DNA of 64,000 bases from NCBI GenBank assembly GCA_035561075.1, contig DATMYF010000022.1, forward strand, positions 14,358 through 78,357. The letters are read 5' to 3'. The position numbers and the translations under genes are program-made. Shown piece after piece: positions 8,902 through 18,390 of this stretch (positions are counted from its first letter, which is position 1; each line of letters begins with the position of its first letter). Source of the DNA: JAMCRM01 sp035561075 (GTDB lineage Bacteria > Acidobacteriota > Terriglobia > Bryobacterales > Bryobacteraceae). The notes beneath the pieces were generated by a model. The model searched no databases and was not told where the DNA came from. It worked only from the letters and a program-made list of their open reading frames with translations.

Positions 8902-9624
8902 ATGCGGTTCGCCAACCAGACCGCGGTCGTAACGGGTGCCAGCAGCGGCATCGGGCGGGCAGTTGCACGCGCGATACGCCGGGAAGGCATGTGCGTGGCG
9001 CTGGTGGGGCGCAGCCGCGAACGCCTGGAGGAAACTGCGAACGACGGCGGCAGCCGGGACGGCGGCTATCGCGTGTACGTTGCGGAGCTGGCCGACGACG
9101 CATCAGTCCGCCAGTTGGTGGCGCAGCTCGACCGCGATCTGGACGGCATCGACGTTCTGGTGCACAGCGCCGGGGCAATCTCGCTCGGCTCCGTCGAACA
9201 CGCCACCGTTGAGGAGTTCGACCAGCAGTACCGGGTAAACCTGCGGGCGCCCTTTCAGATCACACAGGCGCTGCTGCCGAAGCTCAAGCGCTCGCGCGGC
9301 CAGGTAATCTTCATTAATTCCACCGCGGGACTGACGGCCAATGCCAACGCCGCACAGTATTCCGCCACCAAGCATGGATTGAAGGGGCTGGCCGACAGTC
9401 TTCGGGACGAGGTCAACGCCGCGGGTGTGCGGGTGATCTCCGTTTTCCCTGGCCGTGTGGCGACCCCAATGCAGAAAGCGCTTCTGGAAACCGAGGGCGG
9501 CGCCTGGAAGCCCGAGCGCCTGATGCAACCGGAAGACCTGGCGCAGGTCGTGGTGGAGGCACTGGCAGTCCCCCGGACGGCCGAGGTCACGAACGTGACT
9601 GTCAGGCCGATGGTGAAGTACTGA
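8902..9624 (+). CDS. Short-chain dehydrogenase/reductase (classical SDR)
   Basis: 240-residue classical SDR. The cofactor motif TGASSGIG is at about residues 12-19, the structural motif is HSAG, and the catalytic Ser, Tyr and Lys appear in INSTAG and QYSATK (about 152-157). An Arg in GRSRERL just after beta-2 suggests NADP(H) preference. It starts 5 bases after the C-methyltransferase and sits in the sugar-tailoring block, so reduction of a keto-sugar intermediate is likely. Substrate is not determinable. Confidence 0.85.
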   Translation: MRFANQTAVVTGASSGIGRAVARAIRREGMCVALVGRSRERLEETANDGGSRDGGYRVYVAELADDASVRQLVAQLDRDLDGIDVLVHSAGAISLGSVEHATVEEFDQQYRVNLRAPFQITQALLPKLKRSRGQVIFINSTAGLTANANAAQYSATKHGLKGLADSLRDEVNAAGVRVISVFPGRVATPMQKALLETEGGAWKPERLMQPEDLAQVVVEALAVPRTAEVTNVTVRPMVKY

Positions 9625-9626
9625 AT

Positions 9627-10952
9627 ATGGCAAGCCCGCAGATCCAGAACACCGCTTCAACCGGCGAGGAGATGCACGCGCTCGTGCGGAAGTTGTACCC
9701 CATCTGCCGCAGCATCACAGGCGAAGGCGTGCGGGAGACGCTCCGAATCCTGGAGCAGTACGCACCCATCCAAGTCTATGAAGTGCCCAGCGGGACGGCG
9801 GTATTCGACTGGACGGTCCCGAAGGAATGGAATATTAAGGAAGCCTACATCAAGGATCCCTCGGGCCGGACGGTGGTAGATTTCAGGCAGCACAACCTGC
9901 ATATTCTCCAGTACAGCGTGCCGGTAAGGGCGAGGATGCCGCTCAGCGAATTGCGAGAGCACCTTTTCACGCTGCCGGAACAGCCGGACCGTATTCCCTA
10001 CAGGACGTCTTACTACCGCGAGGCGTGGGGCTTCGCGATGACCCACAGGCAACTATCGGAACTGCCGGAAGGCGAATACGAGGTAGTGATCGACTCGAAG
10101 CTGGAACCGGGGCACCTCACTTATGGGGAGTGCCGTCTGCCGGGACGGCGGGCCGAAGAGATTCTGATTTCCACGCACGTCTGCCACCCATCGCTGGCCA
10201 ACGACAATCTTTCGGGCATCGCGGTTGCCGCGTTCCTGGCGGGCATCCTCCAAGGCCGCGAGAGGGAGTACTCCTACCGGCTGGTCTTCGTGCCGGGGCT
10301 GATAGGGCCGGTGACCTGGCTGGCGCAAAACGAGGCCGCAACGCCGGGGATCCGGCATGGACTCGTGCTGACCTGCCTGGGAGACCCCGGGGGCTTCACG
10401 TATAAGAAGAGCCGGCGTGGGGACGCCGACATCGATCGGGCCATGGCGCACGTGCTGGCGCATGACGGCACGCCGTACAGGATCATCGATTTTTCGCCCG
10501 TCGGCTACGACGAGCGGCAGTACTGTTCACCGGGCTTCAACCTGCCGCTGGGGTGCCTCATGAGAACGCCGCACGGCGAGTTTCCCGAGTACCACACGTC
10601 GGCCGACAACCCGGATTTCGTCACGGCAGCTAGCCTCGGCGGGGCGCTGGGGCTGTGCCTGCGCGTCCTCGACGTGCTGGAGAAAAATCGCAAATGCATC
10701 AACCTGTACCCGCGATGCGAGCCGCAACTCGGCAAGCGCGGGCTGTACCGGACCGTCGGCGGAACCTCGGCGGCTTATGCGGAGCTTGCGCGCCTTTGGG
10801 TGCTGAACCTCTCCGACGGGGATCACACGCTGCTCGACATCGCAGTGCGATCCGGGATTCCGTTCGAGGCGGTGGCCGAGGCCGCAGGGGAGCTGGAGCG
10901 GCACGGGTTGTTGGAGGCGTTACAAGTTCATGATCACAGCACCAAAAGTTAG
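9627..10952 (+). CDS. DUF4910-type aminopeptidase-like protein with C-terminal winged helix
   Basis: 441-residue protein with an N-terminal region of DUF4910/DUF2172 type (motifs LYPICRSITGEGVRETL and FDWTVPKEWNI) and an M28-peptidase-like core. The segment STHVCHPSLANDNLSG (about 182-197) carries the His and Asp expected of zinc ligands; further acidic and His residues lie in GEFPEYHTSADN. The last 70 residues look like a winged helix (LLDIAVRSGIPFEAVAEAA). The family is often found in polysaccharide clusters but its reaction is not established to my knowledge. It could deacylate or deamidate a sugar. It overlaps the following glycosyltransferase by 23 bases. Confidence 0.75.
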   Translation: MASPQIQNTASTGEEMHALVRKLYPICRSITGEGVRETLRILEQYAPIQVYEVPSGTAVFDWTVPKEWNIKEAYIKDPSGRTVVDFRQHNLHILQYSVPVRARMPLSELREHLFTLPEQPDRIPYRTSYYREAWGFAMTHRQLSELPEGEYEVVIDSKLEPGHLTYGECRLPGRRAEEILISTHVCHPSLANDNLSGIAVAAFLAGILQGREREYSYRLVFVPGLIGPVTWLAQNEAATPGIRHGLVLTCLGDPGGFTYKKSRRGDADIDRAMAHVLAHDGTPYRIIDFSPVGYDERQYCSPGFNLPLGCLMRTPHGEFPEYHTSADNPDFVTAASLGGALGLCLRVLDVLEKNRKCINLYPRCEPQLGKRGLYRTVGGTSAAYAELARLWVLNLSDGDHTLLDIAVRSGIPFEAVAEAAGELERHGLLEALQVHDHSTKS

Positions 10953-11931
10953 CATCTGCATCCCGACATATAACCAGGTACAACACGTGGCCGAGGCGGT
11001 TGCCAGTGCCCTCAAGCAGGATTGCGAGGACATCGAGGTTGTCGTCTCCGAAAATCACTGCACCGACGGGACCCGGGAATATCTGGAAAGTATCCTGGAC
11101 CCGCGACTCCGGGTTGTCCGTCCGCCCGAGCACCTGCCGGTAGCGAAGAATTTCAATTTCTGCGCCTCGCAGGCCCGCGGGCGATATCTCTCGTTCCTCT
11201 CGTCGGACGACGTGCTGGAACCGGCGTTCGCGAGCAAGCTGTCGACGTTGCTCGACATGGCTCCGGGCGCGGCGTTCGCCTATTGCGCCAGCTCCCTGGT
11301 GGACGGCAATGGGAGGGTGATTGGCCTGGAGCGCCACGTAGGCGGCAGCTTCCACCGAAACGGAAGGAAGGAGTTGCGCCGTTTCATCGCGGGCTCGCGC
11401 TGCGTCTTCGACACCATGATGATTCGTCGCGAGTGTTATGAGAAATCCGGAGGACTGGGAATTCCGCGCAAGGGCGCTTACTTCCGTGAGTTGCCGGACT
11501 GGGACCTGGACCTGCGGTTGCTGATGACGGGGGACGTGATCTATCTGGATGAGGTGCTGGTGCGCTTCCGCTTCTGGTCGGCGCCGAACCGGGAAGACAA
11601 CTCCCGGAGGCTGCCCCGGTACATCGAGGAGATCGGGCGCCTGTTTGACACCACCGTGGCGGAAATCGTGAAGGAAGAGCCCGACCTGGCACGCTACGCC
11701 CGCAAAGCGCGCAAGTCCATGGCGGTGAACTGCGCCCTGGGGGTTGGGCAGTTGAAGGGTTTGCCGCCGTACGAAGAGAGCGTACGCAACGTGATGCGGA
11801 TCGACGACTCGCCGCTGGTGCGCCTGACGTTGTTGTTGCACCGGTGCGGCATGTCGCCTTTGGTGGATGCGGCCCGCACGCTGGAACACTGGATGCGGCA
11901 CCGCGTGAAGGGGATGCTTTATCAGCACTAG
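10930..11931 (+). CDS. Glycosyltransferase family 2
   Basis: 333-residue GT-A fold glycosyltransferase. The N-terminus VSICIPTYNQVQHVAEAV is typical of GT2, ENHCTDGTREYL follows, and the metal-binding acidic motif appears as FLSSDDV. No transmembrane segment is evident, so it acts at the cytoplasmic membrane face on a lipid-linked precursor. It is translationally linked to the gene before it (23-base overlap) and followed by the flippase after 4 bases. Donor and acceptor are unknown. Confidence 0.85.
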   Translation: MITAPKVSICIPTYNQVQHVAEAVASALKQDCEDIEVVVSENHCTDGTREYLESILDPRLRVVRPPEHLPVAKNFNFCASQARGRYLSFLSSDDVLEPAFASKLSTLLDMAPGAAFAYCASSLVDGNGRVIGLERHVGGSFHRNGRKELRRFIAGSRCVFDTMMIRRECYEKSGGLGIPRKGAYFRELPDWDLDLRLLMTGDVIYLDEVLVRFRFWSAPNREDNSRRLPRYIEEIGRLFDTTVAEIVKEEPDLARYARKARKSMAVNCALGVGQLKGLPPYEESVRNVMRIDDSPLVRLTLLLHRCGMSPLVDAARTLEHWMRHRVKGMLYQH

Positions 11932-11935
11932 AATC

Positions 11936-13486
11936 ATGAGCGCCGCTCCCATGCAAGGGGAACAGATCCGCCGCGTCACGCTCGGGACGCTGGCGAACCT
12001 TCTCTCGCAAATCCTGAACACCGGGGGCCAGTTGGTCGTCGTGCCGGTGCTGCTTGCGGCTTGGGGCAAGCAATTATACGGCGAGTGGTTGGCGCTCTCC
12101 GCCGCCGCGGCATACCTCTCGGTGCTGGATTTCGGCATGCAGAGCTACGTGGTCAATCGCTTGAATCAATGCCACGCACTGGGGGAAAAAGAAGAGTACG
12201 CCCGGATTCTCCAGAGCGGAATCGCCTTCAGTCTCACGGTGGCAACCGTCGCGGCGGTGCTAGTGGGCCCGGCACTCTGGTTGATGCCGCTTGACCGGTG
12301 GCTGAACTTCACGGAGACGACACATACCGGAGCGGTGGCAATCGCGCTCCTGATCGCATTGCAGGTTCTCTATGCCATCCCGCACGGGCTCCTTTCGGGG
12401 ATCTACCGCACGGTGAACGAGTACCCGCGCGGACAGATGATCAACAACGCGCGTTTCCTCCTGTCGTTGGTCGGTATGCTGACCGTGGTCAGTCTCGGCG
12501 CCGGTCCCCTGGCGGTGGCAGAGGTACAACTGGCGGCGTTGCTCGTGACATGCGCGTTCATCGTCTGGGATCTAAGCCGCCGGCATCCGGACATTGCGCT
12601 GGGGGTCAGGCATAGCAGCATGCGCCTGGCGTTTTCGTTTATCGCCCCGAGTTCCAGCTTCCTGGGGATCCAACTGGTGATGGCCTTCGTGATTCAGGGC
12701 AGCACGCTGCTGGTAGGCGGCCTGTTCGGCGCCGCGATGCTGGTTACCTTCTCGACATCCCGGACGCTTACTAACCTGATTAAGCAGGTAGGTGCCACCA
12801 TCCAGAACGCCGTGTGGCCGGAGTTCACCTCCATGGAGGCCCAGCGCCAGATGGACGCGCTCCGGCGGATGCACCTGTTGACAGCCAAGATCGTGATGCT
12901 CTTCGCCTCCTGCTCGGCGGCATACCTCATGTTGTACGGCGATGTGCTCCTGGCGTTCTGGACGCGCGGACATGTGGCCTTCGACGCGCCGCTGATGGGC
13001 GCATTTCTCATGCTGGCAGGGTCGCAGGCGATGTGGCTCACCAGTTCCATCCTGCTTAGCGCTTCGAACCGCCAGAAGACGGTGTTCGTCTCCACGCTGC
13101 TGGCGGGAGCTGTGGGATTGATGCTGGGATGGGGGCTGTCGAAGTCCTTCGGTCTGAGCGGGTTTGTTTTCGGTCTCGCCGCAATGGACGCCCTGTTCTG
13201 CGGGATGGTGCTACCGGCCGCGGCATGCCGGCTGATTGGCGAGAGCCGCTGGCGCTACCTGATCGAAGTAGTGCTACGCAGCGTGGTTCTATTCGTGATC
13301 GTTCTCAAGACCGTGCAGTGGATGCACAACGCGCTGCCAAGGTTCGGCGGCGGCCCCGTTGTGGAGTTGCTCACCGGGGCGGTGCTGGTGAGCGCCGTGA
13401 GCCTCGCAGCCGGATATCTGATCGCGTTGAACAGAAGGGATAGGGAGCAGGCGCACAGACTGTTAGCGCGACTGCTCGCGAGGTAA
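11936..13486 (+). CDS. Wzx-like lipid-linked oligosaccharide flippase
   Basis: 516-residue polytopic membrane protein of the MOP/polysaccharide-synthase (Wzx) type, with about 12-14 hydrophobic helices. The family-like N-terminus is VTLGTLANLLSQILNTGGQL followed by LYGEWLAL, and SVLDFGMQSYVVNRL is in the next helix pair. It would flip undecaprenyl-linked repeat units across the inner membrane. Its neighbours are glycosyltransferases and a putative polymerase, as expected in a Wzx/Wzy-dependent cluster. Confidence 0.85.
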   Translation: MSAAPMQGEQIRRVTLGTLANLLSQILNTGGQLVVVPVLLAAWGKQLYGEWLALSAAAAYLSVLDFGMQSYVVNRLNQCHALGEKEEYARILQSGIAFSLTVATVAAVLVGPALWLMPLDRWLNFTETTHTGAVAIALLIALQVLYAIPHGLLSGIYRTVNEYPRGQMINNARFLLSLVGMLTVVSLGAGPLAVAEVQLAALLVTCAFIVWDLSRRHPDIALGVRHSSMRLAFSFIAPSSSFLGIQLVMAFVIQGSTLLVGGLFGAAMLVTFSTSRTLTNLIKQVGATIQNAVWPEFTSMEAQRQMDALRRMHLLTAKIVMLFASCSAAYLMLYGDVLLAFWTRGHVAFDAPLMGAFLMLAGSQAMWLTSSILLSASNRQKTVFVSTLLAGAVGLMLGWGLSKSFGLSGFVFGLAAMDALFCGMVLPAAACRLIGESRWRYLIEVVLRSVVLFVIVLKTVQWMHNALPRFGGGPVVELLTGAVLVSAVSLAAGYLIALNRRDREQAHRLLARLLAR

Positions 13487-13489
13487 CGT

Positions 13490-14980
13490 ATGCAGGCTGC
13501 ATCCTGGGCAATCCCCGCGCCATGGCCGCAACGCCGCGTGGGCACCTTCCGCGCCGCCGTGCCTTGGTTCTCGATGGCGCTGGCGATCGCGCTGTTGCTG
13601 GCGGGGCGGGAGGCTTTTGAGAGCCTGCCGCGACCTCTAATCATCTGGGGTACCCTCGCGTTCCTGTCGCTGCTCGCGGCGCACGGGTTCGTGACTGCGC
13701 GAGCCCACGGTATGATCCCATGGCTGGCGCCGGTCTTCGCGGTCTCGATTTATTTCCTGTATCGCTACGGGGTCGGCAGTGTGGCCGCGAACTACTGGCA
13801 CGAATACAGATGGGAGGTGTATGCCCCGCTTCGGCTGAACTTCTTCCGCTTCGGCGTATGGCACACGCTGCCAAAGGCTTGCTATTTGATCCTGCTGTTC
13901 GGTGCGGGCATGAACATCGGGCTGTCACTAGCCGCCGCGGCTGGTGCGGGGCCGCCCAGGGGGGCGTGGGCCTTCGATGAGCGCAAGCTGAAGCGCGGGG
14001 TTGCCCTCTACGCCCCCCTGGCGCTGTTCATTAACTCGTTCCTGCAATTCAACCTTCCGCTGACTGTGAAGTTCACCATCGCGCTGCTGGGATCCGTGAT
14101 TTACGTCTTCATCGTGCTCGCTGCCTACTGGCTGTTTTCGGCGCGCAACCGTGGGGAGCGGCTGGTGTGGGGCGGTTTTGTGCTGGCCGTATGCGCGGTA
14201 AGCATGCGGGTGGGGCTGCACACCGGACAACTCGTGGGCGCACTGCTGCCCGCCCTCATGTGCGTCTGCGGATACATCATCGCCCGCGGAAGGCCGCCAT
14301 GGAAGCTGATTATTCCGGCCATTCCCCTGATGATCCTGGTGGTACTTCCGCTGCTGTCGATTTACAAGCAGGCGGGACGCCGCAACCTGGATACCGCTCA
14401 GCGAGTGAAAGACAGCATCGTTAAGTTCGACCGGCTCGGCACCTCGGGACGGATGGAGCTTTCGCTGGAGAGGGGCGTGATGCGGTTTGCCGGCGTCAAC
14501 ATGCCCGCAGTGTACTCGCGCTTCTACCCGGATATCTTCCCGTACGAGTACGGCAAGACGCTGCTATTTGAAGCTTCGGCGTTGGTGCCGCGCGCTTTAT
14601 GGCCGGAAAAACCATTCACCAGTTACGAGCTCAACCATTACCCGGTACGTCTGGGCCTGGTCAGGAAAGACCACGTCACCACCGCCATATTCGACGCCAT
14701 GTCGGAGTACTACCTGAATTTCGGCCCGATTGGCACGTTCGTGCTGGCGATCCTCCACGGCCTCTATCTTCAGTTGCTCTACAACTGGCTGGTGCTGCAC
14801 GTGAATCCGGTGATCGGGTACGCCATGACGGCGGTGGTTCTGGCCACCAACGAAGACTTTTACGGCATCGGCCTGCTGCTCGAGTCACACGCCAAGAGCC
14901 TGCCGGTGTGGCTGCTGCTTCTGTACCTGCTCGGGCGACAAAGGACCAAAAAGAAATATGCGACCCGAACAGCCGCTTAA
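13490..14980 (+). CDS. Polytopic membrane protein, putative Wzy-like polymerase
   Basis: 496 residues with about 10-12 predicted transmembrane segments and a central hydrophilic loop (about residues 285-380) containing several Arg, Tyr and Glu residues. The size, topology and position right after the flippase fit an oligosaccharide repeat-unit polymerase. Sequence conservation in that family is very low, so the call rests on context. The C-terminus is basic (GRQRTKKK) and overlaps the next gene by 23 bases. An O-antigen ligase-like role is an alternative. Confidence 0.6.
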   Translation: MQAASWAIPAPWPQRRVGTFRAAVPWFSMALAIALLLAGREAFESLPRPLIIWGTLAFLSLLAAHGFVTARAHGMIPWLAPVFAVSIYFLYRYGVGSVAANYWHEYRWEVYAPLRLNFFRFGVWHTLPKACYLILLFGAGMNIGLSLAAAAGAGPPRGAWAFDERKLKRGVALYAPLALFINSFLQFNLPLTVKFTIALLGSVIYVFIVLAAYWLFSARNRGERLVWGGFVLAVCAVSMRVGLHTGQLVGALLPALMCVCGYIIARGRPPWKLIIPAIPLMILVVLPLLSIYKQAGRRNLDTAQRVKDSIVKFDRLGTSGRMELSLERGVMRFAGVNMPAVYSRFYPDIFPYEYGKTLLFEASALVPRALWPEKPFTSYELNHYPVRLGLVRKDHVTTAIFDAMSEYYLNFGPIGTFVLAILHGLYLQLLYNWLVLHVNPVIGYAMTAVVLATNEDFYGIGLLLESHAKSLPVWLLLLYLLGRQRTKKKYATRTAA

Positions 14981-16151
14981 GATCGGCGTAGCCAGCCTGA
15001 CCCGCTTCCATATGTTCGACCTGGCTCGCGAGATGGGCCGGCTGCGACAGCGGGTCACCTTGTTCTCCGGCTATCCGGCTTTTAAAGTGGACGACGACCT
15101 GCGCCCCTTCGCGCGAACTCGCCCCTGGTGGCTGCTGGCGTCGCGACTGCGCGCCATGGTGCCGCCTGCTCCGCGGGCGAACCGGTGGAACAACCTGGCC
15201 TTCGAAGATTTCGGCCGCTGGATGCGGCGGCAGGTGTCACGGCTTGGGCTGGATGTGCTGGATGCGCTCGATGGCACCGGCCTCGAAGCGGGGCGCTGGA
15301 TGCGCGATCACGGCGGAACATGGATTTGTAACCGCGGCTCCGCGCATGTCCTGACCCAGAAGGAACTGCTCGAAGAGGAGTTCACCCGATGGGGCGAGAA
15401 ACTGCCTGCATCGGCCTTCGACCCCCAGGCGGTGAGCCGCTGTGTAGCCGAGTACGAGGAGGCGGATGCCGTGGTAGTGCCGTCACAATTCGCCCGGCGC
15501 TCGTTCCTGGAACGCGGCTTTGCCCCCGGGAGAGTGCACGTCTGCCCCTACGGTGTGGATCTCTCGATGTTCCGGCCGGAACCGAAGCAGGATGACAAGT
15601 TCCGCGTCTTGTTCGTGGGCGCGCAGTCTATCCAGAAGGGCATCGGCTACCTCTTCGACGCTGTGCGGCCGTTAGTTCGTGCGGGCGCCGCCGAGGTGTG
15701 GCTGGTAGGGACCGCCACGCCGGACGCCGAGAAGATTTTGGCGCGCAATGCGGACCTCTTCACGGCCCATTGCTCGCAGCCGCGTGATCGGCTGTCATGG
15801 TACTACAGCCAGGCGAGCGTACTGGTGCTGCCGTCAATTCAGGAGGGGCTGGCGCTGGTGCAGGCACAGGCGATGGCGTGCGGCGTTCCTGTGATCGCCA
15901 GCGCGCACACCGGGGGCGAAGACCTGTTCACGGACGGCGTCGAAGGCTTCATCGTTCCGGTACGCGATCCGGCGGCGATCCGCGCCGCCCTGTTGTGGAT
16001 GCTGGAAAACCCGCGCGGCCGGGAGACTATGGCGGAAGCCGCGCTCCAACGCGTGCGGACACTGGGTGGATGGCGTGAATACGGGCAACGCTGCCTCAAT
16101 ATGTACCACGCCGTGCGCTTCGGCGCGGTGGCTACGGCGAACGAAGCATGA
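14958..16151 (+). CDS. Glycosyltransferase family 4
   Basis: 397-residue GT-B enzyme. The C-terminal donor-binding half contains RVLFVGAQSIQKGIGYLFDAV and the GT4 motif PSIQEGLALVQAQAMACGVPVI, where E-G-x7-E/Q-A-x-A-x-G-x-P-V is the nucleotide-sugar site. The position normally occupied by Glu in the second half of the E(x7)E motif appears as Gln (ALVQAQ). The N-terminal half starts KIGVASLTRFH. It ends with an ATGA overlap into the next gene. Confidence 0.85.
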   Translation: MRPEQPLKIGVASLTRFHMFDLAREMGRLRQRVTLFSGYPAFKVDDDLRPFARTRPWWLLASRLRAMVPPAPRANRWNNLAFEDFGRWMRRQVSRLGLDVLDALDGTGLEAGRWMRDHGGTWICNRGSAHVLTQKELLEEEFTRWGEKLPASAFDPQAVSRCVAEYEEADAVVVPSQFARRSFLERGFAPGRVHVCPYGVDLSMFRPEPKQDDKFRVLFVGAQSIQKGIGYLFDAVRPLVRAGAAEVWLVGTATPDAEKILARNADLFTAHCSQPRDRLSWYYSQASVLVLPSIQEGLALVQAQAMACGVPVIASAHTGGEDLFTDGVEGFIVPVRDPAAIRAALLWMLENPRGRETMAEAALQRVRTLGGWREYGQRCLNMYHAVRFGAVATANEA

Positions 16152-17266
16152 GCACCTTGCGGATTCTTTACATCGGACCGGACTATAGGGGCTCCAACGG
16201 GACCTCGTGGCGGGACGCGTTTGTGGAGCTGGGGCACGACGTCCGGACACTCGACGACGAGCGGTTCGACCCTGCGCCCCGCGATACGGCCGGCAGGCTG
16301 GTGCGAAAACTACGCGGGCGGCCACCCCTCCGCATGGTGGAGGACCTGAATCGCGCGATTGTGGAAACCTGCCGGGAGTTTCGTCCCGATCTGACGTTCT
16401 TCGTGAAGGCATACCACGTCACGCCCGATACGCTGGACGCTGTTGCCGGGATCAGCCCGCGGTTCGTGTACATGAACGACGACATGTTCAATCCGGCCAA
16501 TCAGAGCCCGACGTTCCGCGACAACGTTCCGCGCTTCGATTGCATCCTCACTACCAAGTCGTTCAACGTACGTGAATTCCACGATGCGGGGGCGCCCCTC
16601 GCCGTGTACCTTCCAAATGCCTACGATCCGCAGGTGCATCATCCGGCGGAACCCACCGCCGAGGAACGGCGGCGCATGGAGGGGGATGTCGCATTTATCG
16701 GTACGTTTCGGCCGTCGCGCGCCGACTTTCTGGCGCGGTTGGCGGCGTCCCGGGATCACTTCAGGATGAATGTGTGGGGCGGGGGCTGGGGGAAGATGGC
16801 GCGCTACCCGCACCGCGCATGGGGATGGCGCAAGCTGCGCGGGGCCGTCCGCGGCTGCGAGGTTATCGCTGAGCAGATGGGCAAGGCGGTGGCGGCGAAC
16901 AGCGCCAGTCTGGGCCTGCTCTATCATGACAACCGCGACCTGCATACCAGCCGGTCGTTCGAAATCCCGGCCTGCGGCGGCTTCATGATCGCGGAGCGCA
17001 CCGAGGAGCACTTGCTCTACTTCGAGGAAGACAAAGAGGCGGTGTACTTCGGCCCATTCGAGGAGTTGATATCGAAGCTACGGTTCTACCTGGCTCACGA
17101 AGAGCCGCGCCGGCGAATCGCGCGTGCCGCGTACCGCCGCGCGATCTCGTCGCCGTACCGCTACGTGGACAGGGCGCGTACGGCCATGGAACTCGCCGCG
17201 GCGCTACGGCCCCGAACCCATGTGCCCGGGCCGCACGCGGGCGCGCGAGAGGAAGCGGCACGATGA
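16148..17266 (+). CDS. CgeB-like glycosyltransferase
   Basis: 372-residue protein resembling the spore-maturation CgeB/glycosyltransferase-1-like family. Features are an N-terminal ILYIGPDYRGSNGTSWRDAF, a central FVYMNDDMFNP and VAFIGTFRPSR, and a C-terminal donor-type segment SRSFEIPACGGFMIAERT, where the conserved Glu lies in the SFE-P-A-C-G motif. These proteins transfer sugars in surface polysaccharide clusters. It is coupled by ATGA overlaps on both sides. Confidence 0.78.
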   Translation: MSTLRILYIGPDYRGSNGTSWRDAFVELGHDVRTLDDERFDPAPRDTAGRLVRKLRGRPPLRMVEDLNRAIVETCREFRPDLTFFVKAYHVTPDTLDAVAGISPRFVYMNDDMFNPANQSPTFRDNVPRFDCILTTKSFNVREFHDAGAPLAVYLPNAYDPQVHHPAEPTAEERRRMEGDVAFIGTFRPSRADFLARLAASRDHFRMNVWGGGWGKMARYPHRAWGWRKLRGAVRGCEVIAEQMGKAVAANSASLGLLYHDNRDLHTSRSFEIPACGGFMIAERTEEHLLYFEEDKEAVYFGPFEELISKLRFYLAHEEPRRRIARAAYRRAISSPYRYVDRARTAMELAAALRPRTHVPGPHAGAREEAAR

Positions 17267-18390
17267 AAAGGCAGCCCTGTGCGCTTCTGATGACCACACA
17301 GGCGTATAGCGCCCACGGCGGAGTGCAGTCGTACTCGCGTCGCTTGGGAGAGGTGATGTCCGCGTGGAGCGACTCGAGATGCATGGCGCTGAATTACGTT
17401 TCGCTCCTCGATACCGATTACGTGGACGGCCTGCACTCCCAGCCGGCGCGGTATGAACACTTTGGTGGCGCGGGCGGCTCGAAACCCCGGTTTGTCAAGA
17501 TGGCGGCGAGCATGGCCCGGCAGGGGCACCCGGCGGTGGCGGTAGTGGCGCATATCGGGATTGCCCCCGTGGCGCTGATGCTGAAGGCGGCGGGATGGCT
17601 GCGCTCTTACATCGTGGTGCTGCACGGGATCGAGGCCTGGGACCGGGTGGGGGCGGCGGACCGCGCGGCGGCTCGGGCGGCATCGACAATCGTAGCGACT
17701 ACCGCCTACACCGCCGAACGCTTCGCCGACAACAACGGCATTGCACCTGAACTGCTCAAGGTGGTCCCGCTGGCCCTGCCATACCTGGAAGTCGAACCGA
17801 CGGACGAACGGACGGGGTTTTCTTCCGGCACTCTGCGCGTGCTGAGTGTGGGGAGGCTGGCCGCAAGCGACGCATACAAAGGCTATGACGTTCTGATCGA
17901 GGCGGTAGGCCGCGCACGCCGGTGCGGCGCTCGGATTGAGCTGAGCATTGTTGGGGACGGGGACGACTCCCCGCGACTGAAGGAGCGGGCGCGAAACCTG
18001 GGGTTGGCCGCAGCGGTGCAATTTGCGGGCTCGGTTTCCGATGCCAGGCTGCGGGAGGAGTTCAGCCAGTGCGACGTCTTTGCGCTGCCGAGCCGGAGCG
18101 AAGGATTCGGAATTGTCTTCTTGGAGGCCATGCGATTCGGCAAACCGTGCATTGGCGGAAACCACGGCGGCACTCCCGAGGTGATCGGACACGGTGTGGA
18201 TGGATTCCTGGTGGAACACGGTGACGCTGATGCGCTCGCCGAACGCCTGATGCAGCTTTGGAAGGAGCCGGAATTGAGAAAGACGATGGGGGAGCGCGCA
18301 CGCGAGAAGGTGAAGAACGCTTACCTGTTTCCGCACATGCGGGACAGGTGGTTGAGCGTACTCGATTGCGCCGCGGGTGTGAATATATAA
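17263..18390 (+). CDS. Glycosyltransferase family 4
   Basis: 375-residue GT-B protein of GT4 type. The N-terminal half carries the acceptor-side motif YSAHGGVQSYSRRLGEV. The donor half has VLSVGRLAASDAYKGYDVLIEAV and the E(x7)E motif PSRSEGFGIVFLEAMRFGKP, which is complete here. It starts within the stop of the CgeB-like gene (ATGA) and its TAA stop shares one base with the start of the asparagine-synthase gene (TAATG), so all three are likely translated together. Confidence 0.88.
   Translation: MKRQPCALLMTTQAYSAHGGVQSYSRRLGEVMSAWSDSRCMALNYVSLLDTDYVDGLHSQPARYEHFGGAGGSKPRFVKMAASMARQGHPAVAVVAHIGIAPVALMLKAAGWLRSYIVVLHGIEAWDRVGAADRAAARAASTIVATTAYTAERFADNNGIAPELLKVVPLALPYLEVEPTDERTGFSSGTLRVLSVGRLAASDAYKGYDVLIEAVGRARRCGARIELSIVGDGDDSPRLKERARNLGLAAAVQFAGSVSDARLREEFSQCDVFALPSRSEGFGIVFLEAMRFGKPCIGGNHGGTPEVIGHGVDGFLVEHGDADALAERLMQLWKEPELRKTMGERAREKVKNAYLFPHMRDRWLSVLDCAAGVNI

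Noticed and set aside
10699..12138. A 479-codon minus-strand open frame across the GT2 gene and its neighbours.
   Set aside because: It crosses three confidently assigned plus-strand genes and has low-complexity His/Arg/Pro-rich translation.
18258..18389. Upstream extension of the asparagine-synthase-like frame.
   Set aside because: It would bury the catalytic Cys2, which must be N-terminal after Met removal, and it lies wholly inside the preceding glycosyltransferase gene.
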